Origin: Panopea generosa
Taxonomy: Eukaryota; Mollusca; Bivalvia; Adapedonta; Hiatellidae
Length of the DNA stretch: 64,000 bases
NCBI GenBank assembly: GCA_029582155.1
Contig: CM055907.1
Location: 33,353,983 to 33,417,982 of the forward strand
Reading direction: 5' to 3'
In this document: positions 12,001 through 25,022 of the stretch, piece after piece
Layout of the letters: each line of letters starts with the position of its first letter
How positions within the stretch are numbered: the stretch's first letter is position 1
Program-made: the position numbers and the translations under genes
The notes under the pieces: generated by a model
Seen by the model: only the letters and a program-made list of their open reading frames with translations
Databases searched by the model: none
Told to the model about the DNA's origin: nothing

Positions 12001-14905
12001 GGTCATATCAACATTGTATGTCAGTGTTTAATGGTCAACACTATATGTTTGTGTTTGGTCATATCAACATTGTATGTCAGTGTTTAATCGTCAACAATAT
12101 ATGTTAGTGTTTGGTCATATCAACATTGTATGTCAGTGTTTAATGGTCAACACTATATGTTAGTGTTTGGTCATATCAACATTGTATGTCAGTGTTTAAT
12201 GGTCAACAAAATATGTTAGTGTTTGGTCATATCAACATTGTATGTCAGTGTTTAATCGTCAACAATATATGTTAGTGTTTGGTCTAATCAACATTGTATG
12301 TCAGTGTTTGATGATCAACACTATATGTTAGTGTTTGGTCATATCAACATTGTATGTCAGTGTTTGATGGTCAACACTATATGTTAGTGTTTGGTCATAT
12401 CAACATTGTATGTCAGTGTTTGATGGTCAACACTATATGTTAGTGTTTGGTCATATCAACATTGTATGTCAGTGTTTAATCGTCAACAATATATGTTAGT
12501 GTTTGGTCTAATCAACATTGTATGTCAGTGTTTGATGATCAACACTATATGTTAGTGTTTGGTCATATCAACATTGTATGTCAGTGTTTGATGGTCAACA
12601 CTATATGTTTGTGTTTGATCATATCAACATTGTATGTCAGTGTTTGATGGTCAACACTATATGTTAGTGTTTGGTCATATCAACATTGTATGTCAACACT
12701 ATATGTTAGTGTTTGGTCATATCAACATTGTATGTCAACACTATATGTTAGTGTTTGGTCATATCAACATTGTATGTCAGTGTTTGATGGTCAACACTAT
12801 ATGTTAGTGTTTGGTCATATCAACATTGTATGTCAGTGTTTGATGGTCAACACTATATGTTTGTGTTTGATCATATCAACATTGTATGTCAGTGTTTGAT
12901 GGTCAACACTATATGTTAGTGTTTGGTCATATCAACATTGTATGTCAGTGTTTGATGGTCAACACTATATGTTTGTGTTTGATCATATCAACATTGTATG
13001 CCAGTGTTTAATTGTCAACACTATATGTTAGTGTTTGGTCATATTAACATTGTATGTTAGTGTTTGGTCATATCAACATTGTATGTCAGTGTTTAATGGT
13101 CAACACTATATGTTAGTGTTTGGTCATATCAACAGTGTATGTCAGTGTTTAATGGTCAACACTATATGTTAGTGTTTGGTCATATCAACATTGTATGTCA
13201 GTGTTTAATGGTCAACACTATATGTTAGTGTTTGGTCATATCAACATTGTATGTCAGTGTTGAATGGTCAACACTATATGTTAGTGTTTGGTCTAATCAA
13301 CATTGTATGTCAGTGTTTGATGATCAACACTATATGTTAGTGTTTGGTCATATTAACATTGTATGTTAGTGTTTAATGGTCAACACTATATGTTAGTGTT
13401 TGGTCATATCAACATTGTATGTCAGTGTTTAATGGTCAACACTATATGTTAGTGTTTGATCATATCAACATTGTATGTCAGTGTTTAATGGTCAACACTA
13501 TATGTTAGTGTTTGGTCATATCAACATTGTATGTCAGTGTTTAATGGTCAACACTATATGTTAGTGTTTGGTCATATCAACATTGTATGTCAGTGTTTAA
13601 TGGTCAACACTATATGTTAGTGTTTGGTCATATCAACATTGTATGTCAGTGTTGAATGATCAACACTATATGTTAGTGTTTGGTCATGTCACCATTATCA
13701 ACACTATATGTAAGTGTTTGGTCTTATCAACATTGTATGTCAGTGTTTAATGGTCAACACTATATGTTAGTGTTTGGTCATGTCACCATTATCAACACTA
13801 TATGTAAGTGTTTGGTCTTATCAACATTGTATGTCAGTGTTTAATGGTCAACACTATATGTTAGTGTTTGGTCATATCAACATTGTATGTCAGTGTTGAA
13901 TGATCAACACTATATGTTAGTGTTTGGTCATGTCACCATTATCAACACTATATGTTAGTGTTTGGTCATATCAACATTGTATGTCAGTGTTTAATGGTCA
14001 ACACTATATGTTAGTGTTTGGTCATATCAACATTGTATGTCAGTGTTTAATGGTCAACACTATATGTTAGTGTTTGGTCATATCAACATTGTATGTCAGT
14101 GTTGAATGATCAACACTATATGTTAGTGTTTGGTCATGTCACCATTATCAACACTATATGTAAGTGTTTGGTCTTATCAACATTGTATGTCAGTGTTTAA
14201 TGGTCAACACTATATGTTAGTGTTTGGTCATATCAACATTGTATGTCAGTGTTTGATGGTCAACAATATATGTTAGTGTTTGATGGTCAACACTATATGT
14301 CAGTGTTGAATGGTCAACACTATATGTTTGTGTTTGGTCATATCAACATTGTATGTCAGTGTTTAATCGTCAACAATATATGTTAGTGTTTGGTCATATC
14401 AACATTGTATGTCAGTGTTGAATGATCAACACTATATGTTAGTGTTTGGTCTTATCAACATTGTATGTCAACACTATATGTTAGTGTTTGGTCTTATCAA
14501 CATTGTATGTCAGTGTTTAATGATCAACACTATATGTTAGTGTTTGGTCATATCAACATTGTATGTCAGTGTTTAATGGTCAACACTATATGTTAGTGTT
14601 TGGTCATATCAACATTGTATGTCAGTGTTGAATGATCAACACTATATGTTAGTGTTTGGTCATTTCAACATTATATGTCAGTGTTGAATGATCAACACTA
14701 TATGTTAGTGTTTGTTCATATCAACATTGTATGTCAGTGTTAAATGGTCAACACTATATGTTTGTGTTTGGTCATGTCACCATTATCAGCAGTATTTGTT
14801 AGTGTTTTATGGTCAGCACTATATGTTTGTGTTTTGTCATGTCACCATTATCAGCAGAATATGTTAGTGTTTGATGGTCAACACTATGATATGTTAGTGT
14901 GGTCA
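9090..14905. repeat. Minisatellite, dimeric 56-bp unit, about 100 copies
   Basis: The 56-bp unit is a dimer of related halves: 'gtcaacactatatgttagtg' and 'atcaacattgtatgtcagtg'. Homogeneity rises from the left edge (about 9.1-9.5 kb, many variants) to the centre (10-14.5 kb, near identity). Block-level duplications are visible, for example the shortened unit 'tgtatgtcaacactatat' at about 10,455, 10,770, 11,265, 12,690 and 12,730. Plus-strand frames of 60-90 codons (STLYVSVWSYQH repeats) are products of the periodicity. Confidence 0.95.
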
Positions 14906-15640
14906 TTCCCACCTTAATTAAATCACCCTATTTCATACATATTTATAATATTCAAATGATTCAATGTCTCTCAATGGTGTGTTCTATGTAAAACAACAAT
15001 AAAAATGAGTAAAAACACACACTAGATCCTTTTGCATTATCCACCAAAAAAAGCCAGCCCAGTTACATTATAATTTTGGTGTATCCATGAACTATCTACG
15101 AGGCCTAATACCGAAAGATGAAGAAATTTTACGATACTTTCTGTCATTGAAGCAGCTAATCTGCTGACCAAAAAACACAAACAATTGATCCACATGTAAG
15201 ATTTAGTTTAATTTAGTTTAAACTAATTTATTTTACTTCGATTGTGAAACAAGTTATAACAACTTATATATATAAATCAGGCTCGAAGTGTAAGAGATCA
15301 GGTATAGGCTGTTATAAATATAATGAAAGTGATGGCAATTCACGAAAGAAAAATAATTCATAAATAAGTTGTTTATTTCTTTAAAAAAAAATAAAAAATC
15401 TCTAGTTACTTTAACTACAGGCACATAAAAGGATGACTGGGAGGTGTGTGTGTGTGTGTGTAGGGGAGGGGGGAGACTTAACACGATTCCCAATGTTTAG
15501 CATTGAACAGCGATGAAAATATTGTCCAGGAAGAGACAGAAGAAGGGATCATCAATATAACAAATACTGATGGCAAAACCAGAATTACAATAATAAAAGA
15601 CAATATACACATCAGTAGTAAGTAATATAGTAATAGAAAC
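14906..15640. other. Unique spacer, AT-rich, no gene seen
   Basis: Contains a (GT)n run at about 15,443-15,461. At about 15,215-15,300 ('ttttacttcgattgtgaaac' and then 'ctcgaagtgt') it holds a truncated 5' end of the dispersed family also found at 52.1 kb. No coding exon is supported. Confidence 0.5.
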
Positions 15641-16417
15641 ATGTCTGGAACATGTTTGGAACAAACACCGATCTGAAACTATTTGAATATCAGCTACATG
15701 TATACAATGACATACACATGTCTGGAACAAACACCTGAATGACATACACATGTCTGGAACAAACACCTGAATGACATACACATGTCTGGAACAAACACCT
15801 GAATGACATACACGATAATGTTTTGTGCATACAGTCAAACCTGCTTACTTGACAAAATGATCAGCAGTCATCTCTAGTAAGCAGCCCCATGTCTTAAGCT
15901 GATTTCCAGGCCTATGATTTCACAGCAAAATAAGCAACAATGTGTCTTAAAAAGTTGCTCAATTATTTACACATGTCTGAGAAAGCCTCTGTTAGAGCCA
16001 GTTATATAAATATATGAACACATCTAGGACAAATTAACATCTGTTTGAGACAGTTATATAAATATATAAATACATCTAGGACAAATTAACATCTGTTTGA
16101 GATAGTTTAAAACATATTCAGGACAAGCCCCTAAATGATATACTCATGTCTGCATCAATTATACAAAGATATACACATATTTAGGTCAGAACTATGTTTG
16201 AGTTAGTTCTATAATGATACCCTAGTCTCTGAAGATTGAGTAGGCCATGTGTGTATTATTTAGGTGCTTGTTCCAGACGTGTGTGTATCACTATATGCTT
16301 GATTCATTGTGCATATCATTTCTAAAGGTACATGTTTCAGACATGTGTATCACTGAATTAAGTAGAGGAATATCCCATACATGTGTATATCAGTTATGGC
16401 TTAGCTATCATTATATA
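15640..16417. repeat. Irregular edge of the 'tgggaca' repeat superfamily
   Basis: Four 32-bp copies ('gacatacacatgtctggaac') at 15,707-15,815 are followed by degenerate longer units and, from about 16,250, by units in the opposite orientation ('gtttcagacatgtgtatca'). It shares the 'acacatgtctgg.aca' core with the arrays to 23,245. Confidence 0.8.
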
Positions 16418-16520
16418 TGGGACATTCCTGTACTTAATTCAGTTATATAATGATAGATTAGCCATAACTGATATACACACATTCTACACATGTAATGTAT
16501 GGGACATTCCACTACTTGAT
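16354..16520. repeat. Inverted junction between repeat units
   Basis: The left arm (16,354-16,417) read on the minus strand matches the right arm starting at 16,443 ('tatataatgata', then 'ccataactgatatacaca'). The spacer is about 25 bp. To the left units point one way, to the right the other way. The right arm carries an extra 'acattctacacatgta'. Confidence 0.85.
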
Positions 16521-19500
16521 TCAGTTATATAATGATAGATAAGCCATAACTGATAGACACATATACACATGTATGGGACATTCCTCTACTTGATTCGGTT
16601 ATATAATGATACATAATCCATAACTGATATACACATATACACATGTATGGGACATTCCTCTACTTTATTCAGTCATATAATGATAGATAAGCCATAACTG
16701 ATATACACATGTATGGGACATTCCTCAACTTGATTCAATTATATAATTATAGATAAGCCATAACTGATATACACACATACTACACATGTTATGTATGGGA
16801 CATTCCTCTACTTGATTCAGTTATATAATGATAGATAAGCCACAACAGATATACACATGTATGGGACATTCCTGTACTTTATTCAGTCATATAATGATAG
16901 ATAAGCCATAACTGAAATACACATAAACACATGTATGGGACATTTCTCTACTTGATTCAGTTATATAATGATAGATAAGCCATAACTGAAATACACATAT
17001 ACACATGTATGGGACATTTTTCTACTTGATTCAGTTATATAGTGATAGATAAGCCATAACTGATATACACATGTATGGGAGATTTCTCTACTTGATTCAG
17101 TTACATAATGATATATATGCAATAACTGGTATACAAATATACACATGTATGGGACATTCCTCTACTTGATTCGGTTATATAATGATAGATATGCCACAAC
17201 TGATATACACATATACACATGTATGGGACATTTTTCTACTTGATTCAGTTATATAATGATAGATAAGCCACAACTGATATACACATATACACATGTATGG
17301 GACATTTTTCTACTTGATTCAGTTATATAATGATAGATAAGCCATAACTGATATACACATGTATGGGAGATTTCTCTGCTTGATTCAGTTACATAATGAT
17401 ATATATGCAATAACTGGTATACAAATATACACATGTATGGGACATTCCTCTACTTGATTCGGTTATATAATGATAGATATGCCACAACTGATATACACAT
17501 ATACACATGTATGCAACATTTCTCTACTTGATTCAGTTATATAATGATAGATATGCCATAACAGACATACACATATACACATGTATGGGACATTCCTCTA
17601 CTTAATTCGGTTAAATAATGATAGATAAGTCATAACTGATAGACACATGTATGGGACATTCCTCTACTTGATTCGGTTATATAATGATAGATAAGTCATA
17701 ACTGATAGACACATATACACATGTATGGAACATTCCCTTACTTGATTCGGTTATATAATGATAGATAAGCCACAACTGATATACACATATACACATGTAT
17801 GGGACATTCCTCTACTTGATTCAGTTATATAATGAAAGATAAGCCACAACTGATATACACATATACACATGTATGGGTACATTCCTCTACTTGATTCAGT
17901 TATATAATGATAGATAAGCCATAACTGATATACACATATACACATGTATGGGACATTCCTCTACTTGATTCGGTTATATAATGATAGATAAGTCATAACT
18001 GATAGACACATATACACATGTATGGAACATTCCCTTACTTGATTCGGTTATATAATGATAGATAAGCCACAACTAATAGACACATATATACATGTATGGG
18101 ACATTCCTCTACTTGATTCAGTTATATAATGATAGATAAGCCACAACTGATATAAACATATATACATGTATGGGACATTCCTCTACTTGATTCAGTTATA
18201 TAATGATAGATAAGCCATAACTGATAGACACATATACACATGTATGGGACATTCCTCTACTTGATTCGGTTATATAATGATAGATAAGCCATAACTGCTA
18301 GACACATATACATATGTATGGGACATTCCTCTACTTGATTCGGTTATATAATAATAGATAATCCATAACTGATATACACATATACACATGTATGGGACAT
18401 TCCTCTACTTGATTCGGTTATATAATGATAGATAAGTCATAACTGATAGACACATATACACATGTATGGAACATTCCCTTACTTGATTCGGTTATATAAT
18501 GATAGATAAGCCATAACTGATATACACATGTATGGGACATTCCTCTACTTGATTCAGTTATATAATGATAGATAAGCCACAACTAACAGACACATATACA
18601 CATGTATGGGACATTCCTCTACTTGATTCAGTTATATAATGATAGAAAATCCATAACTGATATACACATATATGGGACATTCCTCTACTTGATTCAGTTA
18701 TATTATGATAGATAAGTCACAACTGATAGACACATATACACATGTATAGGACATTCCCTTACTTGATTCGGTTATATAATGATAGATAAGCCACAACTGA
18801 TATACACATATACACATGTATGAAACATTCCTCTACTTGATTCAGTTATATAATGATAGATAAGCCACAACTGATATAAACATATATACATGTATGGGAC
18901 ATTCCTCTACTTGATTCAGTTATATAATGATAGATAAGCCACAACTGATATAAACATATATACATGTATGGGATATTCCTCTACTTGATTCAGTTATATA
19001 ATGATAGATAAGCCACAACTGATATACACATATGCACATATATGGGACAATCCTCTACTTGATTTAGTTATATAATGATAGATAAGCCAAAACTGATAGA
19101 CACATATACACATGTATGGGACATTCCTCTACTTGATTCGGTTATATAATGATACATAATCCATAACTGATATACACATATGCACATGTATGGGACATTC
19201 CTCTACTTGATTCAGTTATATAATGATAGATAAGCCATAACTGATATACACATATGCACATGTATGGGACATTCCTCTACTTGATTCAGTTATATAATGA
19301 TAGACAAGCCATAACTGATAGACACATATACACATGTATGGGACATTCCTCAACTTGATTCGGTTATATAATGATAGATAAGCCATAACTGATATACACA
19401 TATACACATGTATGGGACATTTTTCTACTTGATTCAGTTATATAATGATAGATAAGCCACAACTAATAGACACATATACACATGTATGGGACATTCCTCT

Positions 19501-21560
19501 ACTTGATTCAGTTATATAATGATAGATAAGCCACAACTGATATACACATATGCACATGTATGGGACATTCCTCTACTTGATTCGGTTATATAATGATAGA
19601 TAAGCCATAACTGATATACACATATACACATGTATGGGACATTCCTCTACTTGATTCAGTTATATAATGATAGATAAGTCATAACTGATAGACACATGTA
19701 CACATGTATGGGACATTTCTTTCCTTGATTCGGTTATATAATGATAGATAAGCCATAACTGATAGACAAATATATACATGTATGGGACATTTCTTTACTC
19801 AATTTGGTTATATAATGATACATAATCCATAACTGATATACACATATACACATGTATGGGACATTCCTCTACTTGATTCAGTTATATAATGATAGATAAG
19901 CCATAACTGATAGACACATATATACATGTATGGGACATTCCTCTACTTTATGCAGTTATATAATGATACATAATCCATAACTGATATACACATATATACA
20001 TGTATGGGACATTCCTCTACTTGATTCAGTTATATAACGATAGATAAGCCATATCTGATATACACATGTATGGGACATTCCTCTACTTGATTCAGTTATA
20101 TAATGATAGATAAGCCACAACTGATATAAACATATACACATGTATGGGACATTTTTCTACTTGATTCAGTTATATAATGATAGATAAGCCACAACTGATA
20201 TACACATATACACATGTATTGGACATTCCTCTACTTGATTCAGTTATATAATGATAGATAAGCCATAACTGATATACACATATACACATGTATGGGACAT
20301 TTTTCTACATGATTCAGTTATATGATGATAGATAAGCCACAACTGATATACACATATACACATGTATGGGACATTTTTCTACTTGATTCAGTTATATAAT
20401 GATAGATAAGCCACTACTGATATACACATATACACATGTATGGGACATTCCTCTACTTGATTCAGTTATATAATGATAGATAAGCCACAACTGATATACA
20501 CATATACACATGTATGGGACATTTCTCTACTTGATTCAGTTATATAATGATAGATAAGCCATAACTGATATACATATATACACATGTATGGGACATTTCT
20601 CTACTTGATTCAGTTATATAATGATAGATTAGCCATAACTGATAGACACATATACACATGTATGGGACATTTCTCTACTTGATTCAGTTATATAAAGATA
20701 GATAAGCCATAACTGTTATACAAACATACTACACATGTAATGTATGGGACATTCCTCAACTTGATTTGGTTATATAATGATAGATAATCATAATTGATAT
20801 ACACATATACACATGTATGGGACATTTCTCTACTTGATTACGTTATATAATGATAGATAAGCCACAACTGATATACACATATACACATGTATGGGACATT
20901 TTTCTACTTGATTCAGTTATATAATGATAGATAAGCCACAACTGATATACACATGTATGGGACATTCCTCTACTTGATTCAGTTATATAATGATAGATAA
21001 GCCACAACTGATATACACATATACACATGTATGGGTACATTCCTCTACTTGATTCAGTTATATAATGATAGATAAGCCATAACTGATATACACATATACA
21101 CATGTATGGGACATTTCTCTAGATTCAGTTATATAATGATAGATTAGCCACAACTGATATACACATATACACATATATGGGACATTTCTCTAGATTGAGT
21201 TATATGATGATAGATAAGCCACAACTAAATACACATATACACATGTATGGGACATTCCTCTACTTGATTCAGTTATATAATGATAGATAAACCATAACTG
21301 ATATACATATATACACATGTATGGGACATTTTTCTACTTGATTCAGTTATATAATGATAGATAAGCCACAACTGATATACACATATACACATGTATGGGA
21401 CATTTTTCTACTTGATTCAGTTATATAATGATAGATAAGCAACAACTGATATACACATATACACATGTATTGGACATTCCTCTATTTGATTCTGTTATAT
21501 AATGATAGATTAGCCATAACTGATAAACTGCATAATACACATGTACACATGTTTGGGACA
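16420..21560. repeat. Minisatellite, 74-bp unit, about 65-70 copies
   Basis: The unit includes 'ctacttgattcagttatata', 'gatagataagccataact' and 'acatgtatgggacatt'. A 62-bp form lacks one 'acacatatacac' segment. Variants (ttcggt/ttcagt, cca.aac) are mixed along the array, with block duplications such as 16,995-17,190 and 17,285-17,480. Minus-strand open frames of 60-86 codons come from the periodicity. Confidence 0.95.
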
Positions 21561-21799
21561 AACCTGTCAGCATAAATATTTTATTAACAAAATTCTGTTT
21601 GAGTTATTAATGTTATACATGTCTGGCACAAGATCATGCTTTAGTCAATTATATAATGACACATGTCTTGAATGAACACCTACTTGATTCAGTAAAATGT
21701 ATATAATGATATACACATTTCTGCGACAAGCCCCTGTTTGAACCATATATATGGTGGGGTAAGTCCTTAACTGTGACAAAATCCTATGTTTTAAACATT

Positions 21800-22790
21800 C
21801 AGTTATATATATTAATATACACATCTGGGACAAGACTGTACTTGGGTCAGATATATAATGACATACACACTTCTGGGACAAGACTTTACTTGGGTCAGAT
21901 ATATAATGACATACACATTTCTGGGACAAGACTGTACTTGGGTCAGATATATAATGACATACACACTTCTGGGACAAGAATGTACTTGGGTCAGATATAT
22001 AATGACATACACATTTCTGGGACAAGACTGTACTTGGGTCAGATATATAATGACATACACACTTCTGGGACAAGACTGTACTTGGGTCAGATATATAATG
22101 ACATACACACTTCTGGGACAAGACTGTACTTGGGTCAGATATATAATGACATACACATTTCTGGGACAAGACTGTACTTGGGTCAGATATATAATGACAT
22201 ACACACTTCTGGAACAAGACTGTACTTGGGTCAGATATATAATGACATACACACGTCTGGGACAAGACTGTACTTGGGTCAGATATATAATGACATACAC
22301 ACTTCTGGGACAAGACTGTACTTGGGTCAGATATATAATGACATACTCACTTCTGGGACAAGACTGTACTTGTGTCAGATATATAATGACATACACACTT
22401 CTGGGACAAGACTGTACTTGGGTCAGATATATAATGACATACACATGTCTGGGACAAGACTGTACTTGGGTCAGATATATAATGACATACACATTTCTGG
22501 GACAAGACTGTACTTGGGTCAGATATATAATGACATACACACTTCTGGGACAAGACTGTACTTGGGTCAGATATATAATGACATACACATTTCTGGGACA
22601 AGACTGTACTTGGGTCAGATATATAATGACATACACATTTCTGGGACAAGACTGTACTTGGGTCAGATATATAATAACATACACACGTCTGGGACAAGAC
22701 TGTACTTGGGTCAGATATATAATGACATACACACTTCTGGGACAAGACTGTACTTGGGTCAGTTATATGACATACACAGGTCTTGGACAA
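21800..22790. repeat. Minisatellite, 48-bp unit, about 20 near-identical copies
   Basis: The unit contains 'gggacaagactgtacttggg' and 'cagatatataatgacatac'. Because 48 is a multiple of 3 and the unit lacks stops in several frames, open frames of 348 and 325 codons on plus and 306 and 222 codons on minus run through the array. The encoded 16-residue repeats (such as SGTRLYLGQIYNDIHT) change only where the DNA unit changes. I do not call any of them a gene. Confidence 0.95.
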
Positions 22791-23245
22791 AACTGCACTT
22801 GTGTAGAGTGTACATTTAAGTATACCAATGTCTAGGACAAGATTGTACTTGTGTAGAGATTTTTACATTTAAGTATACCAATGTCTGGGACAAGACTGTA
22901 CTTGTGTAGAGATTTTTACATTAAAGTATACCAATGTCTGGGACATGACTGTACTTGTTTAGAGTTTTTTACATTTAAGTATACCAATGTCTGGGACAAG
23001 ACTGTACTTGTGTAGAGATTTTTACATTTAAGTATACCAATGTCTGGGACAAGACTGTACTTGTGTAGAGATTTTTACATTAAAGTATACCAATGTCTGG
23101 GACATGACTGTACTTTTACATTTAAGTATACCAATGTCTGGGACAAGACTGTACTTGTGTAGAGATTTTTACATTTAAGTATACCAATGTCTTGTCTGTG
23201 TAGAGTTTTTTACATTAAAGTATACCAATGTCCGGAGCCGCTTGT
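22791..23245. repeat. Minisatellite, 53-bp unit, about 9 copies
   Basis: The unit has 'accaatgtctgggacaagac' and 'gtgtagagatttttacat'. It shares 'tctgggacaagactgtactt' with the 48-bp array and is a sister form with a different second half. Confidence 0.93.
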
Positions 23246-23735
23246 TATGTTATACACATGTTATGTGTTTCAATCAAATAATTAATAATTGTCTTTTATG
23301 TTTTTGAGAAGTATAACAAAAAGAAATTGAAAGTTTTCATTGGTTTTATTCATTAAATCGTTAAATAACAGTACAAAAATATACAATAAACGCAGCAACC
23401 AATATCATTGAATTATAATAATGCCATTTCATGACTTCATAATATAAGTACATACATAAAATATACAATCATGTATATAGCACCCATCTGTTTGAGAGTG
23501 CCCCCTTGGAAAGAAATTTACAATGTGCTAATACATGCAAAATAAATATTTTACTACAATTTCCAAAGAGGTTCTCAATTTGATGTGAAAACATCTCTAA
23601 GTAAACATGAAACAAGTTGATTTATGAATTCTACAGTGGAAGACAGAAAAAATGGAGACTGTTTGTTTATGAAGTAAATGTATAAACAGACAAATACGAA
23701 TATCAAAGTATAAACAGCAGCTCAATATGAATAGG
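23246..23735. other. Unique AT-rich spacer, nothing recognised
   Basis: No exon, RNA gene or repeat is supported in this stretch. Confidence 0.5.
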
Positions 23736-24440
23736 GGAGTTTAAACATCAGTTCATTATGAGTAGGGGAGTAACAAGAGAGCATAAACTACAGCTGATTA
23801 CTGAAGTGTATACAAAAAAGCATAAATAACAGCTGATTACTGAAGTGTGTACAAGAGAGCATAAATAATAGCTGATAACTGAAGTGTGTACAAGAGAGCA
23901 TAAATAACAGCTGATAACTGAAGTGTGTACAAGAGAGCATACAAACATGTACAAGAGAGCATAAATAACAGCTGATTACTGAAGTGTATAAAAGACAGCA
24001 TAAATAACAGATGATTATTGAAGTGTACATGAGAGCATAAACAACAGCTGATTAATGTTATGCGTAAAAGAGAGCATAAACAACAGCTGATTAATGAAGT
24101 ATAGAAAACAGCATCAACAGCATTTGATTATTGAAGTGTAATCATATGAAGAGAGCATAAACAACATGTTATTAATGAAGTGTACAAGAGAGAGCATAAA
24201 CAGCAGCTGGTTAATGAAATGTGTACAAGAGAGCATAGACAGCAGCTGGTTAATGAAATGTGTACAAGAGAGCATAAACAGCAGCTGGTTAATGAAATGT
24301 GTACAAGAGAGCATAAACTGCAGCTGATTATTGTGATGTGTCGAGGAGAGCATAAACTGTAGCTGATTATTGTGATGTGTACAAGAGAGCATAGACAGCA
24401 GATTATTAATGTTGTATGTACAAGAGAGCATAAACAAATT
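23736..24440. repeat. Minisatellite, 37-39-bp unit, about 18 copies
   Basis: The unit has 'gtgtacaagagagcataaa' followed by 'cagctgattactgaa'. CAGCTG is present in most copies. The four copies at 24,190-24,310 are the most alike. Confidence 0.92.
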
Positions 24441-24699
24441 ACTGAGATAGTTCATTGTTTCAAATTTTGATTAAGTGTTGATTTTTTTCTAATATGCTGT
24501 AACTGCATTTCATCATTGTTTTATAAAGTATATTTCATCAAATATATCATAATATGAAAGAGAGCAACCCTGGCATATTTACTGAAATTGGTTCCCAAAC
24601 ACCTCTGACATAGACAACTGAAGAGGAACAAATGTGTAATGAGATGAATAGAAAATACCAAGAAAAATACCACATCCTTCCCTCTGGATCATTAAATTT

Positions 24700-25022
24700 A
24701 AAACTTGCAGGTACCTCATCAATTACAGCACCCAGTATGCATGTAAAACTTGCAGGTACCTCATCAATTACAGCACCCAGTATGCATGTAAAACTTGCAG
24801 GTACCTCATCAATTACAGCACCCGGTATGCATGTAAAACTTGCAGGTACCTCATCAATTACAGCACCAAGTATGCATGTAAAACTTGCAGGTACCTCATC
24901 AATTACAGCACCCAGTATGCATGTAAAACTTGCAGGTACCTCATCAATTACAGCACCCAGTATGCATGTAAAACTTGCAGGTACCTCATCAATTACAGCA
25001 CCCAGTATGCATGTAAAACTTT
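24700..25022. repeat. Minisatellite, 45-bp unit, 7 copies plus a partial
   Basis: The unit contains 'aacttgcaggtacctcatca' and 'acccagtatgcatgt'. Copies differ by only one or two bases. As 45 is a multiple of 3 both strands stay open (plus 130 codons; minus 211 codons at 24,547-25,182 with a 15-residue repeat). The non-repeat ends of the minus frame do not look like a known protein, so coding is not supported. Confidence 0.93.

Noticed and set aside
21773..22835. Plus- and minus-strand frames of 222-348 codons
   Set aside because: All come from the 48-bp array; several overlapping frames are equally open and none has non-repeat protein sequence.
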